A DNA stretch of 10,919 nucleotides from Alphaproteobacteria bacterium (GTDB lineage: Bacteria > Pseudomonadota > Alphaproteobacteria > Micropepsales > Micropepsaceae). Shown in pieces: positions 1 to 6,061 of the stretch; position 1 is the stretch's first letter; each line of letters starts with the position of its first letter. The notes under the pieces are model-generated. The model was not told the DNA's origin. It saw nothing but the letters and a program-made list of their open reading frames with translations, and did not search any database. The translations under genes were made by a program, and so were the position numbers. The DNA lies in the NCBI GenBank assembly GCA_003131925.1, contig PKWC01000172.1, forward strand, positions 17,847 through 28,765. The letters are read 5' to 3'.

Positions 1-282
1 AAGTGTCTCGGCGATCTCGCGGTGGCGCTCCAGGCGTGAAAACTGGAAGACGGGCTCGCCGTCCCAATGGAGCCCGAGCCAATCGAGACCGGTCAGGATC
101 GCTTGAACCGCTTCCGGCGTGGAGCGCTCGCGATCAGTGTCCTCGATCCGTAATAGGAACCGCCCGCCGGCGTGGCGCGCGTAGAGCCAGTTGAACAGGG
201 CGGTCCGCGCGCCGCCGATGTGCAAATAGCCGGTGGGCGACGGCGCAAAGCGCAGGACAGGCGTCGAATTTTCTGCCATCAT
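1..282 (-). CDS. gltX: Glutamyl-tRNA synthetase, N-terminal part (partial, continues beyond base 1)
   Basis: This is the start of a class I aminoacyl-tRNA synthetase that charges tRNA with glutamate in the cytoplasm. The translation begins MMAENSTPVLRFAPSPTG and continues with YLHIGGARTALFNWLYARH, which contains the HIGH-type ATP-binding signature (HIGG). It is followed by GGRFLLRIEDTDRERSTPEA, the conserved RIEDTD block of the glutamate-specific enzymes. About 93 residues are visible and the frame is open to base 1; the KMSKS loop and the anticodon-binding domain lie outside. Two adjacent ATG codons (bases 282-280 and 279-277) are possible starts and the sequence does not decide between them. 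The gene is transcribed away from comEC, with about 190 bases between them. The family call is firm. Glutaminyl-tRNA synthetase is less likely given the alphaproteobacterial gene order. Confidence 0.93.
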   Translation of the reverse strand, partial: MMAENSTPVLRFAPSPTGYLHIGGARTALFNWLYARHAGGRFLLRIEDTDRERSTPEAVQAILTGLDWLGLHWDGEPVFQFSRLERHREIAETL

Positions 283-471
283 CGATTCCGGGAGCGGCCT
301 GTCGCCGGTCAAACGGTGACGCGGCCAACGGTCGGCGTGGCTTCTAGCAAACCGGTTCCCGTGGGGATAGCTCCTTCACCGTCGCGTGTCTCGGCTCCCG
401 AGCTTCGTCTGCCATTTCTCGACGTGGCGGCGAAGTGTCGTGGCGCGCCTGGAGCGTTTGGACGCGCGCTG

Positions 472-2556
472 ATGGAGGAGCGCGAGCGCTGGGTTCTCTG
501 GCTTCCGGTCGCGTTCGGTGCCGGAATCGGAATTTATTTTGCGCTGCCCGCCGAACCTTCCCGCGCAGCTGCGATGGTGCCCGCCGGTCTTTCCGCGGCT
601 CTCATCGTGATGGCGTTTGCAACGCGCAATGTCATGCTCCGCGCGAGCTGCATAGGGTTCGCACTTCTTCTTCTTGGTTTCGATGCAGCGAAACTCCGGA
701 CGGAGCTGGTCCGTGCGCCCATCCTGATGCATCGCGTCGGTCCTGTGGAAATCGACGCCAGGGTCGAGTCCGCACAATTGCACGGCAAGGGAATCCGGGC
801 GGTGTTCGCGCCGTCATTCATCGACGGGCTGGACCCAAAGTTACTTCCGCACCGGATTCGTGTTTCAGTACGTCGCGGCGGTGAGCGGCTGGTGCCGGGC
901 GTGATTGTGCGGCTCGAAGCGGTTTTGATGCCGCCGCCACCCCCCGCCTCACCCGGAGATTATGATTTCGGGCGCACCGCGTTTTTCGAAGGTATCGGAG
1001 CAGTGGGATACGCCTATGGACGGCCCGAGCTCATCGCGCCGGCGCCGCTGCCCGACATTGGCGCCCGCGTTGCGCTCGCGCTCCAGGCTTTGCGTTTCAG
1101 ATTGCGCGCGCGCATTCGTGCCGTACTGCCCGGCAGCACCGGCGCAATCGCTTCGGCAGTGATCACAGGCGATCGCGGCGGCATCTCCGACGCGGACGAG
1201 CAGGCATTGCGCGATGCGGGGCTCGCCCATGTGCTGGCAATCGCAGGGCTGCACATGGCGCTGGTGGGTTTCGGCCTGTTCTGGAGCGTGCGTGCAATTC
1301 TCGCGCTTTGGCCGCGAGTCGCGCTAACACAGCCGATCAAGAAATGGGCAGCGCTCGCGGCGCTGGGCGGCGCAGGATTCTATCTCGCGATCAGCGGCGG
1401 CGCGACACCCGCGGTCCGGGCGTTCACCATGCTGGCGATGATGCTGCTCGCCATCCTCTTCGATCGACCGGCGCTCTCGATGCGTTCGCTCGCCATCGCG
1501 GCGGTGCTTCTGCTCTCGTTTTCGCCCGAGAGCCTCATCGAGCCCGGTTTCCAGATGTCGTTTTCCGCGGTGGCAAGTCTGATCGCGGTGGCGGAATGGG
1601 AACGGCGGCGCGCGCTAACGCGTGCGCCGGTTCCGCCCCTTCCCCTCGTTCATGTGCGGCGGTACATGCGGGGCATCGCGATCACCAGCTTCGTGGGCAG
1701 CATCGCGACCATGCCCTATGCAGCCTTTCATTTCGACCGTGCGACGCACTACGCCGTGCTCGGCAATCTGCTTGCCATGCCGATCATGGGATTCGTCACC
1801 ATGCCGATGGCGGCACTTTCAGTCGTCCTCATGCCGCTGCACCTCGATGCCGTCCCGCTGCACATCATGGGCTGGGGCATCGCTGCGATGCTCGCCGTCG
1901 GACGTTTCGTTTCCCGTCTTCCCGGCGCCGTGTCGATCGTCGCCGCGACACCGGTGGCAGCGCTCGTGCTCGTGTCGCTGGGCGGTCTCTGGATCGTGAT
2001 CTGGCGAAACGGTTTGCGCTGGCTCGGTCTTGCGCCGGCATTGGCGGGCATCCTGCTTGTCGTGATCGCGCGCCCGCCGGATATCCTGGTGGCGCGCGAT
2101 GGCCAGACAATTGCATTCCGCGGCAACGACGGCAGGCTTTATTTCATGCGGCGCGCCGCCGATGAGTATTCGGCGAGCGAATGGCTGAAGCGCGATGGAG
2201 ATTCGCGCACGGCCGACCGGGCGATCGCTTCGGCGAGAGATGGCGTGCGTTGCGACGCTTTCGGCTGCGTTGCGCAATCGGCAGGCGGTCTGCGCATTGC
2301 GGCAGTGTCGCGGCGCGATGCGCTACGCGACGATTGTGAGGAGGCGGATGTTGTCGTCAGCCTCGTGCCGGCACGCGCTACGTGTCCGAACCCCAAATTG
2401 GTCATCGATCGGTTCGATGTCGCGAAGAACGGCGCCTATGCTGTTTGGCTCGGCAAACACGTCGTGGTTGAAAGCACGGAACAGCTTCGCGGCGCACGAC
2501 CCTGGAGCGCCGTGCCCTGGCAACGGCGCACGCAACGATTCAGTAGCGGCGGATGA
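472..2556 (+). CDS. comEC: ComEC/Rec2 family DNA-uptake channel protein
   Basis: This is a polytopic inner-membrane protein of about 694 residues, related to the channel that carries single-stranded DNA into the cytoplasm during natural transformation. Numbering from the ATG at 472, a first membrane segment lies near residues 7-25, followed by a soluble OB-fold-like region. The competence core has TGDRGG at about 232-237, AGLHM at 258-262, GGATPAVRA at 309-317 and EPGFQMSFSA from 357, all typical ComEC landmarks, plus many hydrophobic helices. From about residue 536 a soluble C-terminal domain begins (PPDILVARDGQTIAFRG). I see no HxHxDH metal site in it, so it is not an obviously active metallo-beta-lactamase domain. 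The start is uncertain: the frame is open back to base 172, but that would run through gltX. In-frame GTG codons at 337, 361 and 424 are alternatives, and no clear ribosome site marks any of them. The 3' end overlaps lexA by 17 bases. Confidence 0.88.
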   Translation: MEERERWVLWLPVAFGAGIGIYFALPAEPSRAAAMVPAGLSAALIVMAFATRNVMLRASCIGFALLLLGFDAAKLRTELVRAPILMHRVGPVEIDARVESAQLHGKGIRAVFAPSFIDGLDPKLLPHRIRVSVRRGGERLVPGVIVRLEAVLMPPPPPASPGDYDFGRTAFFEGIGAVGYAYGRPELIAPAPLPDIGARVALALQALRFRLRARIRAVLPGSTGAIASAVITGDRGGISDADEQALRDAGLAHVLAIAGLHMALVGFGLFWSVRAILALWPRVALTQPIKKWAALAALGGAGFYLAISGGATPAVRAFTMLAMMLLAILFDRPALSMRSLAIAAVLLLSFSPESLIEPGFQMSFSAVASLIAVAEWERRRALTRAPVPPLPLVHVRRYMRGIAITSFVGSIATMPYAAFHFDRATHYAVLGNLLAMPIMGFVTMPMAALSVVLMPLHLDAVPLHIMGWGIAAMLAVGRFVSRLPGAVSIVAATPVAALVLVSLGGLWIVIWRNGLRWLGLAPALAGILLVVIARPPDILVARDGQTIAFRGNDGRLYFMRRAADEYSASEWLKRDGDSRTADRAIASARDGVRCDAFGCVAQSAGGLRIAAVSRRDALRDDCEEADVVVSLVPARATCPNPKLVIDRFDVAKNGAYAVWLGKHVVVESTEQLRGARPWSAVPWQRRTQRFSSGG

Positions 2557-3271
2557 GCCCGACGAGCCGACCCTGGATGCGCACGCGGTCGGCGCCGTAG
2601 AGACGCGTTTCGTAGGCCGGATTCGCCGCTTCCAACGCGATCGAATCGCCACGCCGGCGCAGGCGTTTCAGCGTCGCCTCCGCATCATCGACCAGAGCGA
2701 CGACGATATCGCCCGTGTTCGCCGTGGGCGTTTGCTGGATCACCACGGTGTCGCCGTCGAGAATGCCGGCGTTGATCATGGAATCGCCCGTCACTTCGAG
2801 CGCGTAATGATCGCCGCGTCCAAGAATGCTCGATGGAACGGGCATGTCCGCGATCTTGTGCTGCAGCGCCTCGATCGGCGTGCCGGCCGCGATCCGGCCA
2901 AGGATCGGCACGCTGATCGCGCTTTCGGGCTCGTGGCGTCTGGGGCTACCGCCGCTGCGCGGATCGGAGGGCGTGCGGGCGCCTCGGGCGCCGGGCGGCG
3001 GGACCGCGCGCTGCGCTTGGGTGCGCGAGGTCGCCGGGCGAAGCGTGTCGGCGACGTTTTCGGGCAGCCGGATGATCTCCAGCGCCCGTGCGCGTTTCTC
3101 GAGCCGCTTGAGAAAACCGCGCTCCTCCAGCGCCGTGACGAGGCGGTGGATGCCCGATTTCGATTTGAGGTCGAGCGCGTCCTTCATCTCGTCGAAGGAG
3201 GGGGGGACGCCCGTCTCGCGCACCCGCTCGTGAATGAACATCAAAAGCTCATGTTGCTTGCGCGTCAGCAT
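2540..3271 (-). CDS. lexA: LexA SOS-response repressor
   Basis: This is a 243-residue repressor that binds SOS boxes and is inactivated by RecA-stimulated self-cleavage. The N-terminal winged helix-turn-helix runs from MLTRKQHELLMFIHER to about residue 70. The peptidase domain starts near residue 118, with the scissile Ala129-Gly130 in GRIAAGTP, the catalytic Ser164 in VTGDSM and Lys202 in ATLKRL. Between the domains is a long Arg/Pro/Gly-rich linker (about 76-117). I chose the ATG at 3271 because family members begin MLTRKQ and because a GGGAG ribosome site lies 7 bases upstream. The frame is open a further 26 codons to 3349, but that extension would cross the promoter and SOS box. A consensus SOS box overlaps the -10 element at 3331-3345, so the gene is almost certainly autoregulated. 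It converges on comEC with a 17-base overlap. Confidence 0.96.
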   Translation of the reverse strand: MLTRKQHELLMFIHERVRETGVPPSFDEMKDALDLKSKSGIHRLVTALEERGFLKRLEKRARALEIIRLPENVADTLRPATSRTQAQRAVPPPGARGARTPSDPRSGGSPRRHEPESAISVPILGRIAAGTPIEALQHKIADMPVPSSILGRGDHYALEVTGDSMINAGILDGDTVVIQQTPTANTGDIVVALVDDAEATLKRLRRRGDSIALEAANPAYETRLYGADRVRIQGRLVGLIRRY

Positions 3272-3330
3272 GTCCGTGCTCCCAGAGAGGTGATTCGTCG
3301 CTGCCGAACAAATCCGAAACACCGCGAATC

Positions 3331-3345
3331 GTTCTAGTTTAGTTC
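3331..3345 (-). promoter_or_regulatory. SOS box (LexA operator) of lexA
   Basis: The plus strand reads GTTC-TAGTTTA-GTTC, an exact match to the GTTC-N7-GTTC operator known for alphaproteobacterial LexA (GAAC-N7-GAAC on the coding strand). It lies 60 bases upstream of the lexA start and overlaps the -10 element, which would let LexA block its own transcription. A degenerate half-match (GAAC-N6-GAAA) at 3306-3319 lies closer to the gene and may be chance. Confidence 0.9.
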
Positions 3346-3359
3346 TCACCCAGGGTCAA
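3331..3359 (-). promoter_or_regulatory. lexA sigma-70-type promoter
   Basis: On the minus strand, TTGACC (3359-3354) and TAGAAC (3336-3331) are separated by exactly 17 bases and sit upstream of lexA in the right orientation. The SOS box covers the -10 hexamer and part of the spacer. Spacing and overlap with the operator make this a convincing promoter, although no transcript start is known. Confidence 0.75.
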
Positions 3360-3401
3360 CGACCAAGATGTGGGACGTGGCGACTGGAATGGCTCGTGCG
3401 C

Positions 3402-3830
3402 CTACCCGACCGCAGCGAATCCATGCCGGCGGCCATGCGCCTTCGCGAACCTTGTAATGCGCCGGTCGTAGGTGACGAATGGACAACGGATCCCGATGGC
3501 TGCGGCGACAAGAAGCCGGTCTGCGGGATCGCGATGACGGAAGGAGTGGAGCTCGTAGGCGCGCGCCGCCGCATAGTGGTCGAGCGGAACGGCCGCAACG
3601 CCGGGCCGGGCGAGGAAGCGTTCGACCCACGCCTCGACGGAAAGATCGAGCGCAATCCGTCCGCTGTCGACGAGAAGCGCGATTTCCCAGACGGATATGG
3701 CGCTCAGATAGATGCTGCCGCCGTCGCGCCAACAGTCGTCGATTCGCTTGCGCGTCGATGGCTTCAGGCGATCGCTGCCCGCGTCAAGCCAGAGCGCGAT
3801 ATGCGTGTCCAAAAGAACGGCATCGCTCAC
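3402..3830 (-). CDS. vapC: PIN-domain ribonuclease toxin, VapC family
   Basis: This is a 142-residue PIN-domain protein, the toxin half of a type II toxin-antitoxin pair; family members are metal-dependent RNases that cut tRNA or other RNA. It opens VLLDTHIALWLDAG, the usual N-terminal strand with the first acidic residue (Asp8). Glu49 in SVWEIALL, Asp101 and Asp104 in HRDPADRLLVAAA, and Asp122 in FVTYDRRI supply the remaining acidic pocket, so the active site looks intact. The start is a GTG at 3830 that overlaps the vapB stop as GTGA, which implies translational coupling. No terminator-like hairpin with a T-run is visible between its stop and the lexA promoter about 40 bases on, so read-through into lexA is possible. 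The RNA target cannot be told from sequence. Confidence 0.9.
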   Translation of the reverse strand: MSDAVLLDTHIALWLDAGSDRLKPSTRKRIDDCWRDGGSIYLSAISVWEIALLVDSGRIALDLSVEAWVERFLARPGVAAVPLDHYAAARAYELHSFRHRDPADRLLVAAAIGIRCPFVTYDRRITRFAKAHGRRHGFAAVG

Positions 3831-4081
3831 CGCGCCATCTCTTTGCCCGATTCCGCGTCAAGCTCGTCATCGAGCACAGGCAACGTCAGATCGACGCCCC
3901 TGCGAACCGTGACCGAGCCGGGATGCGCGCCGAAGAGCGAGCCGGACCGTGCCTCATTGTCCAACAAATGTCGCATCGCGAGCGCGACGGCTTCAGTCTT
4001 GTTGCCGGAGGTGAGCTTGATTGCGGCTTCTTCGATTAGTCCGACAACATCGGGACGGTTGATGGTGACGACGACGGGCAC
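3827..4081 (-). CDS. vapB: VapB-type antitoxin, Rv0623-like / PSK_trans_fac family
   Basis: This 84-residue protein lies directly upstream of the PIN toxin and overlaps it by 4 bases, the classic antitoxin-toxin arrangement. The N-terminal half (MPVVVTINRPDVVGLIEEAA) looks like the short strand plus helix of a DNA-binding dimer. SGNKTEAVALAMRHLLDNE at about 25-43 matches the NKTEAV-A-R-L signature of Rv0623-like antitoxins. The C-terminal half, with the acidic LDDELDAESGKE, is likely the flexible toxin-binding part. The start is a GTG at 4081-4079, supported by a GGAGG ribosome site 6 bases upstream. A perfect 9-base inverted repeat immediately upstream is the probable autoregulatory operator. 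The family assignment rests on motif recognition only. Confidence 0.87.
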   Translation of the reverse strand: MPVVVTINRPDVVGLIEEAAIKLTSGNKTEAVALAMRHLLDNEARSGSLFGAHPGSVTVRRGVDLTLPVLDDELDAESGKEMAR

Positions 4082-4092
4082 CGGAACCTCCG

Positions 4093-4112
4093 ATCATTAT
4101 AGGTATAATGAT
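4093..4112. promoter_or_regulatory. Palindromic operator of vapBC
   Basis: The arms ATCATTATA (4093-4101) and TATAATGAT (4104-4112) are perfect inverted copies around a 2-base GG spacer. The site is strikingly AT-rich in a GC-rich locus, lies just upstream of the vapB ribosome site and overlaps the -10 element. This placement is what is expected for autorepression by a VapB or VapBC complex. Confidence 0.8.
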
Positions 4113-4136
4113 ACGCTGGAGTTGCCCTGGGCGCAA
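4108..4136 (-). promoter_or_regulatory. vapBC promoter
   Basis: On the minus strand, TTGCGC (4136-4131) and TATCAT (4113-4108) are spaced by 17 bases and read toward vapB. The -10 element lies inside the palindromic operator. A second TATAAT-like hexamer occurs within the palindrome (4101-4096) but has no good -35 partner. Confidence 0.6.
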
Positions 4137-4164
4137 GCGGCGGTGTTCACGTTGGCGGCTTTCA

Positions 4165-5352
4165 TCAGTCGAGCAACAGCACCTCGACAGATTCTCCCGC
4201 TTGCGCGGCTGCAGAATGCGGCTGGCGGACGATGAGCGCGTCGGCGGCGGCGAGCGCGCTCTGCATCGAAGAATCCTGGATCGCAAACGGCTCGGCCCAT
4301 AGCTCGCCATCGCGGCGTAGGAGACGGGCACGCAGATAGTCTTGGCGCGTATCGCTGGCGGAAAGCCTGCATGCAAGTCGTGCCTGTTGCAAAGGCTGAG
4401 TGAAGGATAGGCCCAGCAAGCCAGCGATTAGCGGCTGGAGGAACAACGACGCGCAGACGTAACTCGACACCGGATTTCCGGGCAAGCCGAGGAACGCCTT
4501 TTTTCCCAGCTTCCCGAAGATCAAGGGCTTTCCCGGCCGCATCGCGATCTTCCAGAAATCGAGGGTGAAACCCCTTGGCTCGAGAGCGCGCTGGACGAGG
4601 TCGTGATCACCGACCGACGCGCCTCCCATGGTCACGACAACGTCGGCATGCGAAGCCAATTCCGGAATCCGCTGCAAGGCTTCGATCGTATCGGGAAGGA
4701 TTCCGAGATCGAGCGGCTGGCCCCCCCAGATCTCGATCAACGGGGCGAGGGCATATCCCGACGAAGCGACGATTCCGCCTTCACGTTGCGGCGCAGCGGG
4801 AGGCGAGAGCTCGTCGCCCGTGGCGGCAAAGCCGATGACAGGCCGACGTTGTACATCGACAATGGAAATGCCGCCCGCCGCCAGCAGCGCCAGATCGCGC
4901 GCTGTGAGCCTGCGCCCTGCCGCGCAGAGCACGTCACGCTTTTGAAAATCAAGTCGCGCCGCGCGGATGTGGCGTGCGGCGGCGGCCGCGCGGAGCGTGA
5001 CGTGATCGTCCTTCGCCTCCGTATTTTCCTGGATAGCGATCGCGTCCGCACCTTCCGGAACAAAACCGCCCGTGAAGATACGCACGGCTTCACCGGCGCG
5101 GACCGTACCGGCAAAGGGATGGCCGGCGGGTGCGGCGCCGACGACGCGCAGAGTTACGGGGACGGTATGCGTGTCGGCGAGGCGCACCGCGTAGCCATCC
5201 ATCGCCGAAATGGGGTGCGGTGGCTGGTCAAGCGCGGCAATCGCATCGGCCGAGAGAACGCGGCGATGCGCGCTTGCGAGGGAGACGCGATCGCTTCCAA
5301 GTGGCGCGACAGCAGCGCCAATTCTGCGCACGGCGTCTTCGACGGAAATCAT
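4165..5352 (-). CDS. moeA: Molybdopterin molybdenumtransferase MoeA
   Basis: MoeA inserts molybdate into adenylylated molybdopterin in the last step of molybdenum-cofactor assembly, in the cytoplasm. At 395 residues it has the normal family length. Landmarks in order are SAMDGYAVR (49-57), IFTGGFVPEGADAI (92-105), ATGDELSPP (177-185), VTMGGASVGDHD (240-251) and FLGLPGNPVSS (287-297). The last two belong to the central MogA-like nucleotide-binding domain. A C-terminal beta domain follows to the end (VEVLLLD). The ATG start overlaps the moaC stop as ATGA, so the two genes are surely cotranslated from one message. Nothing key appears missing. Its stop lies 83 bases from vapB, and the vapBC promoter occupies that gap. 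Confidence 0.96.
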   Translation of the reverse strand: MISVEDAVRRIGAAVAPLGSDRVSLASAHRRVLSADAIAALDQPPHPISAMDGYAVRLADTHTVPVTLRVVGAAPAGHPFAGTVRAGEAVRIFTGGFVPEGADAIAIQENTEAKDDHVTLRAAAAARHIRAARLDFQKRDVLCAAGRRLTARDLALLAAGGISIVDVQRRPVIGFAATGDELSPPAAPQREGGIVASSGYALAPLIEIWGGQPLDLGILPDTIEALQRIPELASHADVVVTMGGASVGDHDLVQRALEPRGFTLDFWKIAMRPGKPLIFGKLGKKAFLGLPGNPVSSYVCASLFLQPLIAGLLGLSFTQPLQQARLACRLSASDTRQDYLRARLLRRDGELWAEPFAIQDSSMQSALAAADALIVRQPHSAAAQAGESVEVLLLD

Positions 5353-5837
5353 CGGACCCGCCGCGGCGCGGCATAGCTACCGCTCTTCCCGCCGGACTTT
5401 GCCAGCAGGCGCACCGATTCGATGACGGCGCCGCGATCGATCGCCTTGGTCATGTCGTAGATCGTAAGCGCAGCAATCGCGGCAGCCGTGAGCGCTTCCA
5501 TTTCGACTCCGGTTTCGGCTTTAGTTTTCGCCGAAGCGACGATCCGCAGCGCGTGACGCACAGGGAGCTGCTCGATCTCCACGGCCGCCTGCGTCAGCGC
5601 AATGGGATGGCAAAGCGGGATCAGTTCTGAAGTCTTCTTGGCGGCCATGATCCCGGCGAGACGCGCGGCAGCGAGCACGTCGCCCTTGGGTGCGGTGCCA
5701 CCGCAGACCGCCGCGAATGCATCCGCCGAGAGCACGACGATCGCTTCCGCCTGGGCCTCGCGCGTGCTCGCCTCTTTCGCGGAGACGTCCACCATGCGCG
5801 CCGCGCCATGCTCATCGAGATGCGTAAGGTTGCTCAT
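5349..5837 (-). CDS. moaC: Cyclic pyranopterin monophosphate synthase MoaC
   Basis: MoaC converts the MoaA product (3',8-cyclo-GTP) to cyclic pyranopterin monophosphate, the first stable intermediate of molybdenum-cofactor synthesis. The 162-residue length is typical. MVDVSAKEASTREA opens the protein. KGDVLAAARLAGIMAAKKT (51-69), LCHP (75-78), GVEMEALTAA (110-119) and YDMTKAID (127-134) follow, giving Lys51, His77, Glu112, Glu114, Asp128 and Lys131 at the positions conserved in the family. The C-terminal KSGGKSG is also conserved. The ATG at 5837 has no purine-rich ribosome site upstream; instead a TATAGA hexamer sits 8 bases before it. It is followed by moeA in a 4-base overlap. The upstream gap to trpC is filled by repeats, so moaC may not share the trp message. 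Confidence 0.96.
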   Translation of the reverse strand: MSNLTHLDEHGAARMVDVSAKEASTREAQAEAIVVLSADAFAAVCGGTAPKGDVLAAARLAGIMAAKKTSELIPLCHPIALTQAAVEIEQLPVRHALRIVASAKTKAETGVEMEALTAAAIAALTIYDMTKAIDRGAVIESVRLLAKSGGKSGSYAAPRRVR

Positions 5838-5845
5838 AGCGCCGA

Positions 5846-5851
5846 TCTATA
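5846..5851 (-). promoter_or_regulatory. Possible -10 element of a leaderless moaC promoter
   Basis: TATAGA on the minus strand lies 8 bases before the moaC ATG, and no Shine-Dalgarno-like run is present. The -35 region 16-18 bases upstream (TTTTCT / TTTCTC) is poor, so this is tentative. Confidence 0.3.
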
Positions 5852-6019
5852 GCGTGTTTCGACCATTGAGAAAAATTGCCGGATGCTTCCCTCAAGAATG
5901 GGCACGCGGAGATGCCCCTGGTCCGCGTAAACCGCGGCCGGAGAACAGGCTCCGTACGCGGAGAAGAGAAGGAGAACCACGGAGACACAGAGGTCACGGA
6001 GAAATAGAATCGCTCAGGA

Positions 6020-6040
6020 TGGTCGGGTTTAACCCGACCA
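6020..6040. repeat. Perfect 21-base palindrome with TTTAA centre
   Basis: The arms TGGTCGGGTT (6020-6029) and AACCCGACCA (6031-6040) flank a single T. It sits in the middle of the larger inverted-repeat element. No T-run follows on either strand, so it is not a standard intrinsic terminator, though it could still cause pausing or stabilise the trp message end. Confidence 0.85.
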
Positions 6041-6061
6041 CATGCGCGCGCAATTTCTTCC

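Noticed and set aside
172..471. N-terminal extension of comEC back to base 172
   Set aside because: It would overlap the gltX start region and is rich in Arg and Pro, unlike a ComEC N-terminus. A modest extension to a GTG at 337, 361 or 424 remains possible.
3306..3319. Second SOS box (GAAC-N6-GAAA) nearer to lexA
   Set aside because: Spacing and the second half-site both deviate from GAAC-N7-GAAC; probably chance.
2195..3337. Long plus-strand open frame opposite lexA
   Set aside because: It is antisense to a conserved gene in GC-rich DNA, has Arg-rich composition and matches no domain; long shadow frames are expected here.
3272..3349. 26-residue N-terminal extension of LexA
   Set aside because: It crosses the promoter and SOS box, and family members start at MLTRKQ; the ribosome site supports 3271.
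6020..6040. Intrinsic terminator of the trp genes
   Set aside because: The stem is perfect but no T-run follows on the minus strand, so a standard Rho-independent terminator is not supported.
5838..6061. Possible molybdenum-cofactor riboswitch upstream of moaC
   Set aside because: The gap is explained by an inverted-repeat element and I see no structured aptamer pattern. The moaC leader appears very short.
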